From assembly GCA_004123355.1 (NCBI GenBank), contig SCHM01000002.1:7847569-7911568 (forward strand): a DNA stretch of 64,000 nucleotides, in the 5' to 3' direction. The notes under the pieces were generated by a model. It saw nothing but the letters and a program-made list of their open reading frames with translations, was not told the DNA's origin and did no database searches. The stretch is from Amphirosellinia nigrospora. Lineage: Eukaryota > Ascomycota > Sordariomycetes > Xylariales > Xylariaceae. The position numbers and the translations under genes were made by a program. Positions 62,598 to 64,000 of this stretch are shown here, in pieces. The stretch's first letter is position 1, and each line of letters opens with the position of its first letter.

Positions 62598-64000
62598 ATG
62601 CTAAGGCGTTACAAAGGCATTCAGGAGGCCAACAGCGCGGCAATGGTGCCTTTGGTTTCATATGATAGCATTGGTACTCCAATCAGCGAAGATGGCGGAT
62701 TTGTTAGGCAGCGTCAGGCCAGCAAGAAACACGGACCGAACAGGGCGGACCAAACACGGGGCCCGTCAGCGTCCAAATCCTCGCCTAATAAGAAGATGAG
62801 AGCGACGTGCCTCGACATGTTACTAATAGCAGTTTCCCTTCTCTTCCTTAGTGTGTTAACCATTCCGAAATGACTCATCTCCCGGCTAAAGGATTATAGT
62901 CCTCGCCTTTGCCGCAATCGCATTGAATAATCAATCCGTTGGAAGCCAAGTCGGACTGGTAGCTGAGCAGGCAACCACTCTGGTAGTCCCATGGCTTCAT
63001 ACTTGATAAATATAGATGAAATTTCTGACAGAGCGTAGGGCCCAACAACATTTCCCATTGTTTTTGGCGCCCTTGTGAGCCGAGCTCTTCGCAATATAGG
63101 TAGGCACAAAGTTGAGGGCGGTGTCAAGCTTGGCGTAAGTCGAGACTATTATGGAATCGTTTTTATAGCTGCTTCCCTGCATTGTTCCCTGCCTAGTGGC
63201 TCATAGAGTTGGAAGCTGATAGATATGCATTAGGCTTTGTGGCAAGTCATGAATAGCAGGACGATATTTGATACTGTTTGGAACGCCTTCCAGCTCCATC
63301 AATTCACTTTCTTGTCAGCTTATCTTGTTTTGTTTTGGTCCCTCTCGCCTCTTGGTGGTCAAGCGTCATTAAGGATATTGTATAAATTCAATGATACAAG
63401 TACGACAACGATGCCATTACGATATCTAGACCACGGTCCCCTGAGCCAGTTATATACGGCAATCTGGGCGCAACAGCTGGATCAAGGCTCTTATTATATC
63501 CTTCCTCCTGGCTTCAATGCTGCTTTGGACGCCGCGTTCTTTCAAGACAGCACGAAGAAATCCGGATGGAGGGATACTTGGGGAAATCTTAAGGTACCCC
63601 GGCTCGAATCGGTAGCCAACTCAACCAAGGGTCCAGAAGGGTGGTACGAGCTCTGTCATCCCGATTGTACTCATACTATGAGCCCCGAAAGTTACAGCTC
63701 GCTAGTCGGGGTTCCTGTTGTTGGGCTTCCGCCAGAGGGCCGTACGCAATTCAGTATTGAAACGTCATACCTCTCGCTTGAATGCTCAGCCTTCCAGCCG
63801 ATTGATGACTCCGACAACCCCTCTTCGTCTGTGCTGAATATTACCTGCCCGGGATGTCTGAATCCTGTCGCCATTAATCCATACTCTACTATTCGCGTTG
63901 GCGAGTTCCTGGCCGTACCCGGATATGCAGGATACCAACAGTCCAATATAACTTCAGGATTTGCACAAACTCTTATAGTACGTCAGCGACAGGCTTTTAA
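62598..64000 (+). CDS. Large fungal membrane protein, N-terminal part, runs off the window
   Basis: Recovered by splicing; no single long frame with a stop marks it. Exons are 62,598-62,850, 62,900-62,982, 63,039-63,134 and 63,234 to beyond 64,000. Introns are 49, 56 and 99 nt (GTGTGT, GTAGTC and GTAAGT donors), all in phase. The N-terminus is cytoplasmic and Ser/Arg/Lys-rich (MVPLVSYDSIGTPISEDGGF). Helices follow (MLLIAVSLLFLILAFAAIAL; TTFPIVFGALVSRAL; FTFLSAYLVLFWSLSPLGGQ), then the SPLGGQASLRILY signature and an extracellular region (LDHGPLSQLYTAIWAQQLDQ, SSSVLNITCPGCLNPVAI). I recognise the layout from uncharacterised fungal membrane proteins of roughly 600-1,200 residues. Exon 4 is open to the last base. 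Function is unknown. Confidence 0.8.

Overview
The window is nuclear DNA from a filamentous ascomycete (Pezizomycotina, probably Sordariomycetes). Four things point there: genes with short 45-160 nt introns and GTAAGT-type donors; an AT-rich tract of the kind left by repeat-induced point mutation (RIP) at the left edge; a fungal gene set (Zn2Cys6 regulator, HET protein, AA13 starch LPMO with CBM20, MRP-type ABC pump, small secreted cysteine-rich protein); and three tRNA-Ser(GCU) genes. I found no CRISPR array, rRNA or intact mobile element.

Layout. 1-3.8 kb: very AT-rich, gene-free tract with one pair of 178-bp direct repeats. 4.2-10.5 kb: three minus-strand genes of unknown function (acidic protein, membrane protein with a disordered tail, 785-codon conserved PW-rich protein). 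11.2-12.2 kb: CFD1 (cytosolic Fe-S assembly). 14.4-16.1 kb: SPE2 (S-adenosylmethionine decarboxylase) with a long leader. 16.7-17.4 kb: small secreted cysteine-rich protein. 17.9-19.8 kb: broken, divergent HET-like gene. 20.9-28.6 kb: Zn2Cys6 regulator tail-to-tail with an ABCC transporter. 28.6-33.0 kb: long gene-free stretch. 33.0-39.2 kb: SEC61, a 2-Cys peroxiredoxin and MOD5. 39.6-41.6 kb: GH43-like galactosidase. 45.2-46.3 kb: aquaporin. 47.9-48.9 kb: NmrA-like protein. 50.5-50.7 kb: inverted tRNA-Ser pair. 52.5-56.7 kb: CAND1. 57.2-58.6 kb: AA13 LPMO with CBM20. 61.8 kb: third tRNA-Ser. 62.6 kb to the edge: start of a large spliced membrane protein that shows no long open frame.

Housekeeping genes (SEC61, CFD1, CAND1, MOD5, SPE2, the peroxiredoxin) are interspersed with secreted and accessory genes. 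No single pathway or gene cluster is evident.

The most important observation concerns quality. Eleven genes, several of them expected to be essential, are out of frame because bases are missing, mostly one base from a short homopolymer run. In ten of them, adding back the inferred number makes exon lengths and splice phases close. I saw only losses and no gains, about 33 in all, and they are patchy: SPE2, the secreted protein, the Zn2Cys6 regulator and NmrA have none. This looks like unpolished long-read sequence rather than gene death, and it must be kept in mind when reading any 'broken' gene here.
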